The notes under the pieces were generated by a model. It ran no database searches and was not told where the DNA came from. It saw nothing but the letters and a program-made list of their open reading frames with translations. Positions 52,643-61,348 of a stretch of 64,000 bases of DNA are shown here, one piece after another (the stretch's first letter is position 1; each line of letters opens with the position of its first letter). A program made the translations under genes and the position numbers. The stretch spans positions 124,001-188,000 of the forward strand of contig NZ_BMPB01000011.1 in the NCBI RefSeq assembly GCF_014647375.1, written 5' to 3'. The stretch comes from Parabacteroides faecis. GTDB lineage: Bacteria; Bacteroidota; Bacteroidia; Bacteroidales; Tannerellaceae.

Positions 52643-52742
52643 TCATCACAATGATTGTCCCACTTCATTGTGATGAGTGCGTGAAGTCATTGTGATGACT
52701 CTGTCGGGACATTGTGATGATAAGGAAGATTCATTGCAATGA
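52643..52742. repeat. Five near-palindromic 12-mers at an exact 22-bp period
   Basis: Copies start at 52643 (TCATCACAATGA, inverted), 52665 and 52687 (TCATTGTGATGA), 52709 (ACATTGTGATGA) and 52731 (TCATTGCAATGA), each 22 bp after the last. The 10-bp spacers differ, but some can pair (GTCCC with GGGAC, CTTCA with TGAAG). A further copy (TCATCGTGATGA) lies alone at 52471-52482. The rest of the 52237-52920 gap shows no gene. Two helical turns per unit would put all copies on one face of the DNA. Function unknown. Confidence 0.8.
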
Positions 52743-52920
52743 TTTCCGAAAGGAGGGGTTATGAAGAGAGGAAAACAGGGTGATAAGGTGGTCTTTTCTT
52801 TCGGAACAGCTGTTTGAGTGAAAACCGCTGTTAGCCTGATCAGTAAAAATCGAACATTCTGAAAGCGATGAATGTTTATCTTTATCTTTTTGATTAATCC
52901 GAATAAAATGGAGGAAGAGT

Positions 52921-53838
52921 ATGAAGAAAAGAGATTTTTATGGACAGATGCTGTTGCAGGAAGAGGATAAACGTTCCTGCGGAGATGAAAGTACGGCTGA
53001 CCTGTATCGGGCAGTCAGGAATCATTTTATATGTTTCTTGGGTGGTAAGGAATTGTGCCTGAAAGATGTGACACCGACTTTGGTTGAGGCGTTTCTGAAA
53101 TGGTTGCGTGAGAAAGGGCTGCGTGTGAATACGGTGAACAGTTACATGAGTAACCTTCGGGCGATGTATAACCGTGCCCGAAGGGAATCGAAGGAGAAAA
53201 CGGGAGAGTCGCCTTTTGCCGGGATTCACCTCAGACGGGAAGAGACGCACAAGCGTGCTGTGCCGGTGGAAGTGATAAAGGAAATAGCCGCTCTGGATTT
53301 GAAAAGTGAGCCGAAGAAACAGCTTGCTATTGATTTGGCACTGTTTTCGTTTATGGCTTGTGGCATTCCTTTTGTGGATATCGTGCATCTGACGGGTGAG
53401 AATCTGGTGGAGAACGGTACGGTACTACAATACCACCGGCAGAAGACGGGAGCCTTTATCCAGATGGAAGTGACTTCGGGGATGCAGATGCTGCTCGACC
53501 GGTATAAAGACGAAGAGAGGCGTTACCTTTTCCCTGTATTGCCGGAAGATGCGACCCACGAACAGTATAAAGCCTGTCTGGCGACGGAAAATCGTTACCT
53601 GAAAGAAATCAGTGTGATGCTGGATTTGCCGGAAACATTGACGACCTATTCGTTCCGCCATGCCTGGGCTTCGGAGGCGTACCGCCTGCATGTAGCTATC
53701 GGCGTGATCAGCCAGGCACTGGGGCATACATCGGAAAAAACGACCCGTCTCTATTTGCAGAAGTTTGACGTATCGGAAATAGCCAAAGCAAACCGGCAGG
53801 TTTCCGAAGCGGTCGGCAGCTGTTTGCGGGTGGGGTAA
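52921..53838 (+). CDS. Tyrosine site-specific recombinase adjacent to the fimbrial switch
   Basis: A 305-residue recombinase with an N-terminal SAM-like core-binding domain (about 20-110) and a C-terminal catalytic domain. Seen are the Lys in YHRQKTGAF, the box YSFRHAWASEAY with His and Arg, LGHTSEKTT, and the Tyr in TRLYLQKFD. At the first arginine position, where many Bacteroidetes relatives read RGM-S/P-F, this protein reads ACGIPFVDI, so the expected Arg is Cys. The start has a strong ribosome site (GGAGGAAG). It ends one base before the left inverted repeat of the probable invertible element, making it the obvious candidate recombinase for that switch. No phage genes are nearby. Confidence 0.9.
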   Translation: MKKRDFYGQMLLQEEDKRSCGDESTADLYRAVRNHFICFLGGKELCLKDVTPTLVEAFLKWLREKGLRVNTVNSYMSNLRAMYNRARRESKEKTGESPFAGIHLRREETHKRAVPVEVIKEIAALDLKSEPKKQLAIDLALFSFMACGIPFVDIVHLTGENLVENGTVLQYHRQKTGAFIQMEVTSGMQMLLDRYKDEERRYLFPVLPEDATHEQYKACLATENRYLKEISVMLDLPETLTTYSFRHAWASEAYRLHVAIGVISQALGHTSEKTTRLYLQKFDVSEIAKANRQVSEAVGSCLRVG

Positions 53839-54256
53839 ACCTTATTTATATAATAAGGGAGAACATCCTCTTTTAGTCTTACAATCAGTGTTTTATAAAT
53901 AAGAAAAATCCTGAATTGTAATGAAGTACGTGGCAAACGTAAGAAGAAAAAAATGAAAAAACAAGGAGTGTAGGGTGTTTTCTTAAAAAACGCATATTTA
54001 TTTTACTAAATTTCACAAGTTAACCTATTTTTTAGCCATATAATATGAATTTCATTACAAGATGGTATAGAACAGGCCCGGACTGCCATCGTTTTTAAAT
54101 CTGTTAAGAGAAAACTGTTATTTCCGCAGTTCCGTTTCTTCCTCTAAAAAGACTCAAAAAGACATCAATCCTTCATTTTTTACCCTAAAAACTCCCTAAG
54201 GAGGTTCTTCGGGGAAGGGCTTTTTTCACCCTCTACCCTTATTATATAAATAAGGT
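53839..54256. promoter_or_regulatory. Probable invertible promoter element upstream of the fimbrial operon (OFF orientation)
   Basis: Perfect 21-bp inverted repeats at 53839-53859 and 54236-54256 bracket 376 bp. Each repeat has 7-bp symmetric arms around a 5-bp core (CCTTATT-TATAT-AATAAGG, opposite core on the right), the form of a tyrosine-recombinase crossover site. Inside is one promoter, on the minus strand, reading away from the fimbrial genes. A GC-rich hairpin stretch with a T6 run (about 54191-54226) lies toward the fimbrial side. Together with 54257-54328 this accounts for the 53839-54328 gap; no gene was seen in it. Confidence 0.8.
53934..53965 (-). promoter_or_regulatory. Promoter inside the invertible element, facing away from the fimbrial genes
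   Basis: Minus-strand CTTG (53965-53962), a 20-bp spacer and TACGTTTG (53941-53934) match the Bacteroidetes consensus except one base. After inversion the -7 box would lie at 54154-54161 on the plus strand, about 170 bp before the first fimbrial ATG. Confidence 0.65.
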
Positions 54257-54292
54257 GAACATTTACAGAGAGTTAGTGATAATCATAGTCAC

Positions 54293-54308
54293 TGTTCAGT
54301 ATTGAACA
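54293..54308. promoter_or_regulatory. Inverted repeat before the first fimbrial gene
   Basis: TGTTCA-GTAT-TGAACA lies outside the invertible segment and 20 bp before the ATG at 54329. It could be an operator or a leader hairpin. Confidence 0.35.
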
Positions 54309-54328
54309 AACTGGTATTATATATTAAT

Positions 54329-55801
54329 ATGTATAGGATAAAAGGTCCACACCGGAAAATACAGGTAAGAACAATCTTCCTGTTACTGCTCAACTTCCTT
54401 TTGGGGATAGGAGCGGATGCCCAGACTACGACCTATTATAAGGCAGAATCGTTCCTTTTCTCTTTCCGCCGGGATAATGACCTGTTCCTTGCCGACTACG
54501 GAGACAACGCTTATCAATTGGAACGTATGGGCGGTTTACTCGACGTGTCCCGTGACCAAATCCTAAAAGGTGATTGCCATTTGTTGATCGTCTCGCATGT
54601 GAATGCCTATGAATACGAAGATAAAGAGGTGGTGAACGAAGCCTCACTGCGTGCAGGTCGTATCCGTGCCTACCTGAAAACCCGTTTCGATATACCCCAT
54701 GATTGTGTTGCCTTTTATATTGACCGTAGCGGAAATTATCGTGATCAGGTGCATGTCTATAAGGTGTATAAACCACTTCCGTGGTTTGCGAACATTTCGA
54801 TTCATTACAGTGAAAGCCGTTATCCGGTAGCGGTAGCGGCTGCCATCGGTGAATATGGGGCAGTCCCTTATGTAGACCTGTACCGTCGTGGTGAGACAGG
54901 AGGTTACGACCGTGAAGTGTACCGTATCGACGATCCTCTTTTTGACCGCACGGAACTGGAAGATTACCGTTTGGCTTCCGTAATGGATACGGTACGCCAT
55001 AGTAAACGGATAGAAGAGCCGGACATCGCTTTAGCCACCACCGTAACAACCAGGGAAACAGTACGGAAGGTGACAAAGTATAAAGAGACAACCGGGAAAA
55101 CAGTTGTTTCCGAGAAAACCGGATTGCAAGCAGATAATAAAGAACAGACGGAGAAAGACCGGAAAAGACAACCAACTGAATCTGTAAGGACGAAAGAAAC
55201 TCCGATGAAGCAAAACCTAGTATATCTGGGGGTAAAAACAAACCTTCTTCCCTGGTGCGGTGTAGTCCCTTCGATCCGTTTAGGAACCGGGGAAACAAAG
55301 ATAGAAACGGGGGCATTTATGCCGAACCTGGAAGTGGAGTGTTGTTTCGCCGGTCGTTGGTCGGTAGCCTTGTCGGGAATATATTCCGACTTTGCCTATA
55401 AAGACAAGACGCGCGATCACTGGGCTGTATCCGAAATCTCCCTCGAACCTTGTATCTGGCTATCTCCTTCGGGTAGGTTTACCGGATTGAATACCGGCTT
55501 GTTTGTCGAATACGGAGATTTCGATGTACGTGGAAGCGCGATCGACGTGTCGGAAGATATGCTTTATGGACGGACAGGTTGTTTCTGGTCGGCAGGTCTG
55601 TCGATGGGTTATCGCTTCTCTCTGGTCGGTGGCTTTGGAGTAGATATGCGTGCCCGTGCCGGTTACCGCTCAGTTTTTAGTGGGAAGAAATACCGGTATG
55701 ATCCGCTTGATAACCGTAATTATCTGGAAACCCGTTTTGTTTCGACAGGTTTTATGATTGGTTTAAAGATCAGTCTATCCTATCGTTTTCAAATCAGATA
55801 A
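54329..55801 (+). CDS. DUF3575-type outer-membrane protein of the fimbrial operon
   Basis: First gene of the fimbrial operon, 490 residues from the ATG at 54329; a TTG 27 bp upstream is not favoured. A signal peptide (IFLLLLNFLLGIGADAQ) leads to an OmpA-like region (about 60-160: EASLRAGRIRAYLKTRF), a charged linker of about 90 residues rich in Lys, Glu and Thr, and a C-terminal DUF3575-like beta-barrel (LVYLGVKTNLLPWCGVVPSI to LSYRFQIR). Proteins of this kind stand at the head of many Bacteroidales fimbrial operons and probably anchor or assist pilus assembly in the outer membrane; the exact role is not known to me. Transcription should depend on the invertible element upstream. Confidence 0.8.
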   Translation: MYRIKGPHRKIQVRTIFLLLLNFLLGIGADAQTTTYYKAESFLFSFRRDNDLFLADYGDNAYQLERMGGLLDVSRDQILKGDCHLLIVSHVNAYEYEDKEVVNEASLRAGRIRAYLKTRFDIPHDCVAFYIDRSGNYRDQVHVYKVYKPLPWFANISIHYSESRYPVAVAAAIGEYGAVPYVDLYRRGETGGYDREVYRIDDPLFDRTELEDYRLASVMDTVRHSKRIEEPDIALATTVTTRETVRKVTKYKETTGKTVVSEKTGLQADNKEQTEKDRKRQPTESVRTKETPMKQNLVYLGVKTNLLPWCGVVPSIRLGTGETKIETGAFMPNLEVECCFAGRWSVALSGIYSDFAYKDKTRDHWAVSEISLEPCIWLSPSGRFTGLNTGLFVEYGDFDVRGSAIDVSEDMLYGRTGCFWSAGLSMGYRFSLVGGFGVDMRARAGYRSVFSGKKYRYDPLDNRNYLETRFVSTGFMIGLKISLSYRFQIR

Positions 55802-55815
55802 AAGGAGGTGAGGAT

Positions 55816-56778
55816 ATGGAAAGATATAGAAATAAAAGAGGTATAAGATATAAAGGATATAGGATGATGCAGGTAGCCGTTTGGGTGATCGGTATCGTCT
55901 GGATTATGATGATTTCATCCTGTGCCTACCGCATGACGGATGAAGATTGGGAGAAGAACGGAAAAGTACGTTTGCTGCTTCGAAAGTCAAACAGTAGTTG
56001 CCCGGATAATATGACCTGGTATTTCTACCCGGAAGATTCGGAAAGTCCGCTCATGCGTACAGGGGACGTTTCAGGATATGAGGGTACGTTGCCTTTGGGG
56101 CGTTACCGGGTAGCCGTCTGTAACACCGGTTGTACGGGTGTCACGCTTGAAATGGAGAAGGGGTATGAGGAAGCCTGCGGAAGGGCGAAACAACTCTCTT
56201 CCTTAAAATCAAGTTCCGTACAGATAGCCTGTCCGGGTAGCTTGTATGGTACAGGTCTGGAGCAGATTGAGGTAGTCGGAGGGGAAACGGTAGCAAAGGA
56301 GTTGACTCCGGCAAACCTTGTCCGTACTTTGGAAATGAATATAAAAGTCACAGGAGGGGATAAGGGGGATGTCGTTCCTACGGTATTGTCCGGAAGGTTG
56401 ACCGGTGTATCGTCACGGGTTCATATACCTTCCGGCAAGCCGCTGTTCGATACGCCTGCTTTTATGACGTTCGAGCCGGAAGAGGTCAGTCCGGGTGTGT
56501 ATGCCTCTTCCCTGAGCTTATTCGGTTTATCCCCGGGTGAGGAAGAGGAGGGAAGCGACGAACCCGTCGACCTTTCCCTTACGATGACATTGGCAGATGG
56601 AAAGGAAATCACTTCGTCCACGGATATAACGGAAGATGTGAAAGATGCGTTCACCGCAACTGTCACGACACATGTGATACTTGATCTGGTTGTCCGCTAT
56701 GATGAAATAAGCGGTTTGACGATCACGCTGACGGACTGGAAACCGGGCAGTGACGGTTCGGGTGTGGTAATTCCCTGA
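55816..56778 (+). CDS. DUF5119-like fimbrial accessory lipoprotein
   Basis: A 320-residue predicted lipoprotein. A long basic N-region precedes the hydrophobic core and lipobox ISSC with Cys36. A very strong ribosome site (AAAGGAGG) supports the ATG at 55816, though Met17 or Met18 could also serve. The body (WYFYPEDSESPLMRTGDVSG, TLPLGRYRVAVCNTG, and the C-terminal ITLTDWKPG) fits the DUF5119/FimB-Mfa2-like class of proteins that accompany fimbrillins, possibly a pilus anchor or length regulator. It is 14 bp after the DUF3575 gene in the operon. Confidence 0.7.
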   Translation: MERYRNKRGIRYKGYRMMQVAVWVIGIVWIMMISSCAYRMTDEDWEKNGKVRLLLRKSNSSCPDNMTWYFYPEDSESPLMRTGDVSGYEGTLPLGRYRVAVCNTGCTGVTLEMEKGYEEACGRAKQLSSLKSSSVQIACPGSLYGTGLEQIEVVGGETVAKELTPANLVRTLEMNIKVTGGDKGDVVPTVLSGRLTGVSSRVHIPSGKPLFDTPAFMTFEPEEVSPGVYASSLSLFGLSPGEEEEGSDEPVDLSLTMTLADGKEITSSTDITEDVKDAFTATVTTHVILDLVVRYDEISGLTITLTDWKPGSDGSGVVIP

Positions 56779-56827
56779 AACGAAATGAAAATGAGAACAA
56801 TAGTAACAATAAAAACACTGGTATAAT

Positions 56828-57787
56828 ATGAAAACAGGAAAATTATTGATCATGAGTCTGTTAGTGGCTGCTTTCTTAGGTGATTGCACGAACACGGAAG
56901 AGCCGGTGACGGATGGAACTGGCGAGGCAATAGAAGTGAATGCCGGAATAGCGGAGGCTACCCGTGCAGTGATCAGCGGCGGTTATACGAATGACCTGGA
57001 AGTCTCGTTCGCCCGTCTGGATAACCCCGGAACAACGGGTGCTCAATGGAATACCCCGTCTATCGATGCGGTTCGCACAGGTGGTACAGGTAACACGGTT
57101 CTAACGTTTGAACCGGAACAAACCTATCTGCCGGAAGAAGGCGAGTCCGTCTTGATCGGTTACTATCCACGCTGGGTATTGAACAGTGGAACCGCCAACC
57201 CGGTCAGTGTCACTTATACTATTGCGGGTGAGGAGGATATAATGGCAACAGGAGTGCAGACCGGTTCGCTGGTGAATAAGTTCGAGACTTTCACCTTCAG
57301 CCATCTGCTTACCCAATTGCAGTTTAAATGTACGGGTTCTACCGGAGCGATCGCAAAATGGACGGCTATAACTTCCATTAAAGTAAAGAATGTAGCAACA
57401 GGATTGAAACTATCGCTCGATAAAACCAAGGGGGCTCAACTGACGGCAACAGGAATAGCCGACCAAACGCTAACGGTTAAAAACTGTCCGTCTACAGTTT
57501 CGGCTTTGGATGCCGAAAAACCATCGACCGGCTATCTGTTGCTTTACCCGACAGCGAATATGGGAACAGAAGATTTACCTGTCAGTTTAGAAGTGAAAGG
57601 AACTTATGACGGAAGTCCCAAAACATTGAACGTAACCGTCTCCAATATCAGTGAAGGCGTGAAAGCCGGTTATTCGCACCTTATCACGCTCACCTTTACG
57701 GAGGACGGCAAAATAGCAGTAGAAACCGGTATCTCCCAGTGGCAACCGGGTAATAACGGCAGTACTATCATTACCCCCAAAGAGTAA
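56828..57787 (+). CDS. Fimbrillin-family protein (type V pilus subunit)
   Basis: Structural or accessory pilin, 319 residues, exported as a lipoprotein (lipobox LGDC, Cys20). Twenty-odd residues later a Thr-Arg (EATRAVISGG) sits where type V pilins are cut by an Arg-specific protease before strand-exchange polymerisation. Fimbrillin features include FTFSHLLTQLQFKC and the C-terminal TGISQWQPGN. It is a close paralogue of the next gene: both share GGY/GSGY..DLEV.FAR and the FxHLLTQ block. A short hairpin (57793-57809) follows and might lower expression of downstream subunits. Confidence 0.88.
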   Translation: MKTGKLLIMSLLVAAFLGDCTNTEEPVTDGTGEAIEVNAGIAEATRAVISGGYTNDLEVSFARLDNPGTTGAQWNTPSIDAVRTGGTGNTVLTFEPEQTYLPEEGESVLIGYYPRWVLNSGTANPVSVTYTIAGEEDIMATGVQTGSLVNKFETFTFSHLLTQLQFKCTGSTGAIAKWTAITSIKVKNVATGLKLSLDKTKGAQLTATGIADQTLTVKNCPSTVSALDAEKPSTGYLLLYPTANMGTEDLPVSLEVKGTYDGSPKTLNVTVSNISEGVKAGYSHLITLTFTEDGKIAVETGISQWQPGNNGSTIITPKE

Positions 57788-57792
57788 CCTTT

Positions 57793-57818
57793 CCCCTCTT
57801 CGAGAGGGGGCAGGGGGT
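57793..57818 (+). repeat. REP-like C/G hairpin between fimbrillin genes
   Basis: CCCCTCT-TCG-AGAGGGG (57793-57809) followed by GCAGGGGGTG. I recall similar C/G-run hairpins between genes in Bacteroidetes. There is no T-run, so an mRNA stabiliser or attenuator is more likely than a terminator. Confidence 0.5.
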
Positions 57819-57853
57819 GTGTAAATTAAAAAAACAAGACAACTATCAAAATC

Positions 57854-58828
57854 ATGAATAACTTCATAGTCATAGCATTCATATCCATCGCCATCCTTCC
57901 GGGCCTCGCCGCCTGTTCAGACAGCAATCCTACTCCAGAGCCGGTTCCGGAAACAGCGGTCTGCCTGGAAGGGGCGATCGGACAATCAACGCGCGGAGTG
58001 ATCGGTTCCGGCTATGAAAAGGATTTAGAGGTTTGCTTTGCCCGGCAGGATGAAACGGTTGTTCCAAGAGAAAGTTATGGTGCATGGGGTATATATGAAG
58101 CAGTGCGAACAGGCGGTAAGGGGAATCGTCCGATCGTGTTTGTCGAGTCCCAGTCATACCCGGAGGATGGTCGTCATATCCACCTGCACGGCTATTATCC
58201 GGCAAAGGGTGAAGCGGAAGCTGTGGCAGGAACGGGCAAAGTAACCTTTATAGTGGATGGTACAATTGATATTATGTCAACGGGAATCCTAACAGGCAGC
58301 GGATATGTTCCGGTACAAACCTGTACGTTCCGTCATTTACTGACACAGGTTCGTTTGGTTTGTTACAGTGACCAGGCTGATAGATGGGGAACGATAAAAA
58401 CAATCGAAGCAATAGACGTACATACACGGCAGGAACTGGATTTGAAACAGGAAACTCCCCATTTGGATGATATATCGTCAGATGATGGAATAAAAAATAT
58501 TCCGGTACAGGATATAACAAACTTACCGGTCCCGGAGGCAATAGCCGGTGAAGATCTTCCCGAACCGCAAGGATATCTCCTGCTTCCGGTTTCCCCGGTG
58601 GACGGAACTGCAGAACACCCGTTGCACCTTCGGATAACAACGACGAAAGACGGCAGGGGAACCGAACATGAAACAGTTTCGGAAATCTCTTTCTATATAG
58701 AAGGTGGCTTTCAGACAGGTAAAAGCCATGTTGTAACACTCTTCTTTACGGATAAGAGTAAAATACAAACAACTTCTGTCAGTGTGGAAGCCTGGACGGA
58801 TCATGAACAGGATGATATGCCGATATAA
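57854..58828 (+). CDS. Fimbrillin-family protein (type V pilus subunit)
   Basis: A 324-residue predicted prolipoprotein pilin (lipobox LAAC, Cys21) with the Arg-cleavage type motif QSTRGVIGSG. It is a paralogue of the preceding gene (GSGYEKDLEVCFARQDE; TFRHLLTQVRLVC). The C-terminus VSVEAWTDHEQDDMPI resembles the ends of the next two pilins. It may be an alternative stalk or tip-proximal subunit. The gene is 66 bp after the previous one and 34 bp before the next in the same operon. Confidence 0.88.
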   Translation: MNNFIVIAFISIAILPGLAACSDSNPTPEPVPETAVCLEGAIGQSTRGVIGSGYEKDLEVCFARQDETVVPRESYGAWGIYEAVRTGGKGNRPIVFVESQSYPEDGRHIHLHGYYPAKGEAEAVAGTGKVTFIVDGTIDIMSTGILTGSGYVPVQTCTFRHLLTQVRLVCYSDQADRWGTIKTIEAIDVHTRQELDLKQETPHLDDISSDDGIKNIPVQDITNLPVPEAIAGEDLPEPQGYLLLPVSPVDGTAEHPLHLRITTTKDGRGTEHETVSEISFYIEGGFQTGKSHVVTLFFTDKSKIQTTSVSVEAWTDHEQDDMPI

Positions 58829-58862
58829 AATATTACATAGAAACACTTTAAAACGAAGGAAA

Positions 58863-60182
58863 ATGAAAACAACTAAGACAATGTGGGTTATGTTGATAGC
58901 CCTTCTGACAGCGACAAGCTGCTCGGAAACAGAAACAGAAATCGACCCTGAACCGGGTAGTGGCGGTCAGGTAGCTTTGGGTATCACTCCCAACCTGAAA
59001 GTGGATGCGGGAACCAGGGCGGAAACGAAATCGGTGGTAAGCGGTGGAGCAATCACCTATCCGGTAGACCAATACGCCAGTTCCGATTATGCGCCGGGAT
59101 TGGGCGTATGGGTTACCAATAGCGGGGCAACCGGTTGGTACACTCCCGACGGAACAGAGTATGAAGGTCACCATGTCTGGTATATGGGTGACGAAACAGG
59201 AAAGAACTGGATTTCGGTCAAGGATAAGAAAGATACTTATAAATTAACGAAAGAAGTCCCTTATTATCTGACCAAAACGGTCGGAAAGGTTTATGCTTAT
59301 TATCCTTATGATGCAACTCTAACAACTACCCTTTCTTCCATAAGTAGTGAATCCGACCTTAAAATCCCAGTAAAGGTCCTTGCCAGCGGTGAGATAGATG
59401 CCTCTACAGACAATGCTAAAAGACGTTGGGTAGATGGTAAGTGGTCACCTGTAAGTAATAAAACTCCGGAAAACTTGTCGTTGTCGACCGAGAAGGATTA
59501 CCTGTATTTTGCCGCAACAGAAGGCCGTTATGTCAACAATGGACGTGCGGACGGACAAACCCCTGTAACACCGGATGCCGATCCGGATAATAACAATGCA
59601 GACAACCCCGGTTATAAGATCAATCTGGATATGCATCATGGGATGGCGATGATCTCTTTCCGTGTGTACGATGGCGGGCACTTAAGCGATAACGATGTGA
59701 AGTTTACAAAGTTTGAGGTAAAGAACCATACCGGTGGTACGAACCTGTTTAAGACCGGCAACGGAAAGATGGCACTGAAAGACGGGGCAATCACGGAAAC
59801 ATCTACCACTACCGGTATGGCACGTACGATAACTAATTATATATTGATGAGACAGATAGAAGAAGGAGGGACTGAAGGTGCACATGCTTTCATTGCTGCC
59901 GGAAGCGGTTCGTCTGCTATAAAAGGTACATTCGTTTCCCGGACAGTCAGTGCGGTTATTTATCCGATTGAAACTTTTGGAGACAATGAAATCGATGTGG
60001 AGATCACGTTGCAGGAAGGGTCGAAAACGGCAGTCGTTTATCCGATCACCTTGCCCGGAAACAGTTGGGATGCCGGAAGCAATTACATCTATACGTTTTC
60101 AGCCGGACGTAACAAGCTGACGATAATGGATGTAACGGTAGAAGCCTGGGCTGAAAGTGAGCAGGAAGAAATACCGTTGTAA
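58863..60182 (+). CDS. Fimbrillin-family protein (type V pilus subunit)
   Basis: A 439-residue prolipoprotein, started at the ATG 58863 (MKTTKTMWVML) because the longer open frame overlaps the previous gene and lacks a signal peptide at its start. Lipobox TSC with Cys20, then DAGTRAETKSVVSGG with the Arg expected for proteolytic maturation. The central part reads DMHHGMAMISFRVYDGG and the end is VEAWAESEQEEIPL, both fimbrillin-like. It is one of the two or three largest subunits here, so a major stalk or a tip component are both possible. Confidence 0.87.
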   Translation: MKTTKTMWVMLIALLTATSCSETETEIDPEPGSGGQVALGITPNLKVDAGTRAETKSVVSGGAITYPVDQYASSDYAPGLGVWVTNSGATGWYTPDGTEYEGHHVWYMGDETGKNWISVKDKKDTYKLTKEVPYYLTKTVGKVYAYYPYDATLTTTLSSISSESDLKIPVKVLASGEIDASTDNAKRRWVDGKWSPVSNKTPENLSLSTEKDYLYFAATEGRYVNNGRADGQTPVTPDADPDNNNADNPGYKINLDMHHGMAMISFRVYDGGHLSDNDVKFTKFEVKNHTGGTNLFKTGNGKMALKDGAITETSTTTGMARTITNYILMRQIEEGGTEGAHAFIAAGSGSSAIKGTFVSRTVSAVIYPIETFGDNEIDVEITLQEGSKTAVVYPITLPGNSWDAGSNYIYTFSAGRNKLTIMDVTVEAWAESEQEEIPL

Positions 60183-60207
60183 TTAACTTATATTAAAGAC
60201 AAAGCCC

Positions 60208-61323
60208 ATGAAACAGAACTTATACATATTACCGGTTATACTCCTGTTGCTGTGTATCGGTTGTACCGAGGCGGATATCGTTTCGCCCGGGCCCGGTGGT
60301 GGTGAAAGGGAAGAAGGTGTTCCTCTAGGTATCAGGGACCTGGGCTTGTCATTGGAAGTAGAATCCCGGAGTGTCGTTACAGGAGGGCCGGGGGAGGAAG
60401 ACAAGAATCCGAACCCGCTCACCTCTGTTGCAGTATGCGTTACCAAACAAAATAGCAGCGGTGCTGTCAGTTTCTATGAAAGCAGTGTCCGGGGTCAGTT
60501 ATTTACATACAATGCCGTGGCTACACTGCCTGTCTGGGAGTTGGCGGAAGGAGAAGAACCTCTTTGCCTGTATACCGAAAAAGGAACTGTTTATGCTTAT
60601 GCCCCGTCCGAGAAAAGCGTTTCGCTTTCGGGAACTCCGAAAGTGCCGTTGATGAGCGGTGTCAAGGTATTGGACAAGCAGAAGTTTTACTTCTATGACG
60701 GCGGTCAGCCGGTGGATGCCGCGACCGATGTGCAATGGGAAACCGACCAGGACGATTACCTCTACTGCATGGCGGCGGAACAGGTAGACCGCTGGCATCC
60801 GGAGGTATCGCTTCTGATGCAACATGCGCTCTCGAAGGTGAGCTTCCGGGTCTCGGAGGAAGGTTCGGCTTTTGCCGGTTGCCTGATAGAGAAGGTGGTA
60901 TTGAAAAGCAGCGGAGGCTTTAACAAGTCAACCTCCGCGAAACTGAACCTTTCGACGGGTGGCTTGGAAGGTACGCTGACGGCAGTCGATCAGCTGGTGT
61001 TTACGGCAGGTGGCGATATGCGTGGTATCGGGAGCGTAACAGGAACGGGAGATACCCCAAAAACACCTGTTCAGGCATTCGGGTTGGTTGTTCCGGTGAC
61101 GGGTGCCGGTGTCACATTGGAACTGACGCTGGATGATGGCCGGGTATTTACGATGAAGCCGTCTGAGAGTAGTGGAACGGATCCCGGCACGTTTACTGCC
61201 AAATGGGAAAAGGGATATAATTATATCTACAATATCCGTATGCAGGCGCAGGGTATCGAACTGACGGATATACAGGTGGCAGGCTGGAATGATGGCGGTG
61301 AATATGATATACCGGTAGAATAA
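60208..61323 (+). CDS. Fimbrillin-family protein (type V pilus subunit)
   Basis: A 371-residue prolipoprotein (lipobox CIGC, Cys19). VESRSVVTGG carries the candidate cleavage Arg, and the body is paralogous to the previous pilin: LLMQHALSKVSFRV, KWEKGYNYIYNI, and an ending IQVAGWNDGGEYDIP. The gene is higher in G+C than the core genes and follows by 25 bp. Which of the fimbrillins is the major subunit cannot be told from sequence alone. Confidence 0.86.
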   Translation: MKQNLYILPVILLLLCIGCTEADIVSPGPGGGEREEGVPLGIRDLGLSLEVESRSVVTGGPGEEDKNPNPLTSVAVCVTKQNSSGAVSFYESSVRGQLFTYNAVATLPVWELAEGEEPLCLYTEKGTVYAYAPSEKSVSLSGTPKVPLMSGVKVLDKQKFYFYDGGQPVDAATDVQWETDQDDYLYCMAAEQVDRWHPEVSLLMQHALSKVSFRVSEEGSAFAGCLIEKVVLKSSGGFNKSTSAKLNLSTGGLEGTLTAVDQLVFTAGGDMRGIGSVTGTGDTPKTPVQAFGLVVPVTGAGVTLELTLDDGRVFTMKPSESSGTDPGTFTAKWEKGYNYIYNIRMQAQGIELTDIQVAGWNDGGEYDIPVE

Positions 61324-61348
61324 TGGAACACACATAAAACATTATAAC

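Noticed and set aside
52643..52742. CRISPR array
   Set aside because: The repeated word is only 12 bp, with 10-bp spacers that partly pair with each other, and no cas genes are present. This is a palindromic repeat element, not CRISPR.
52921..53838. Prophage or integrative element marked by the integrase
   Set aside because: No phage, conjugation or attachment-site genes surround it, and inverted repeats plus fimbrial genes directly follow. A local inversion recombinase is the better reading.
54426..55316. A 296-codon minus-strand reading frame opposite the DUF3575 gene
   Set aside because: The sequence is low-complexity Arg/His/Pro-rich, has no signal or motif, and is a shadow of the true gene.
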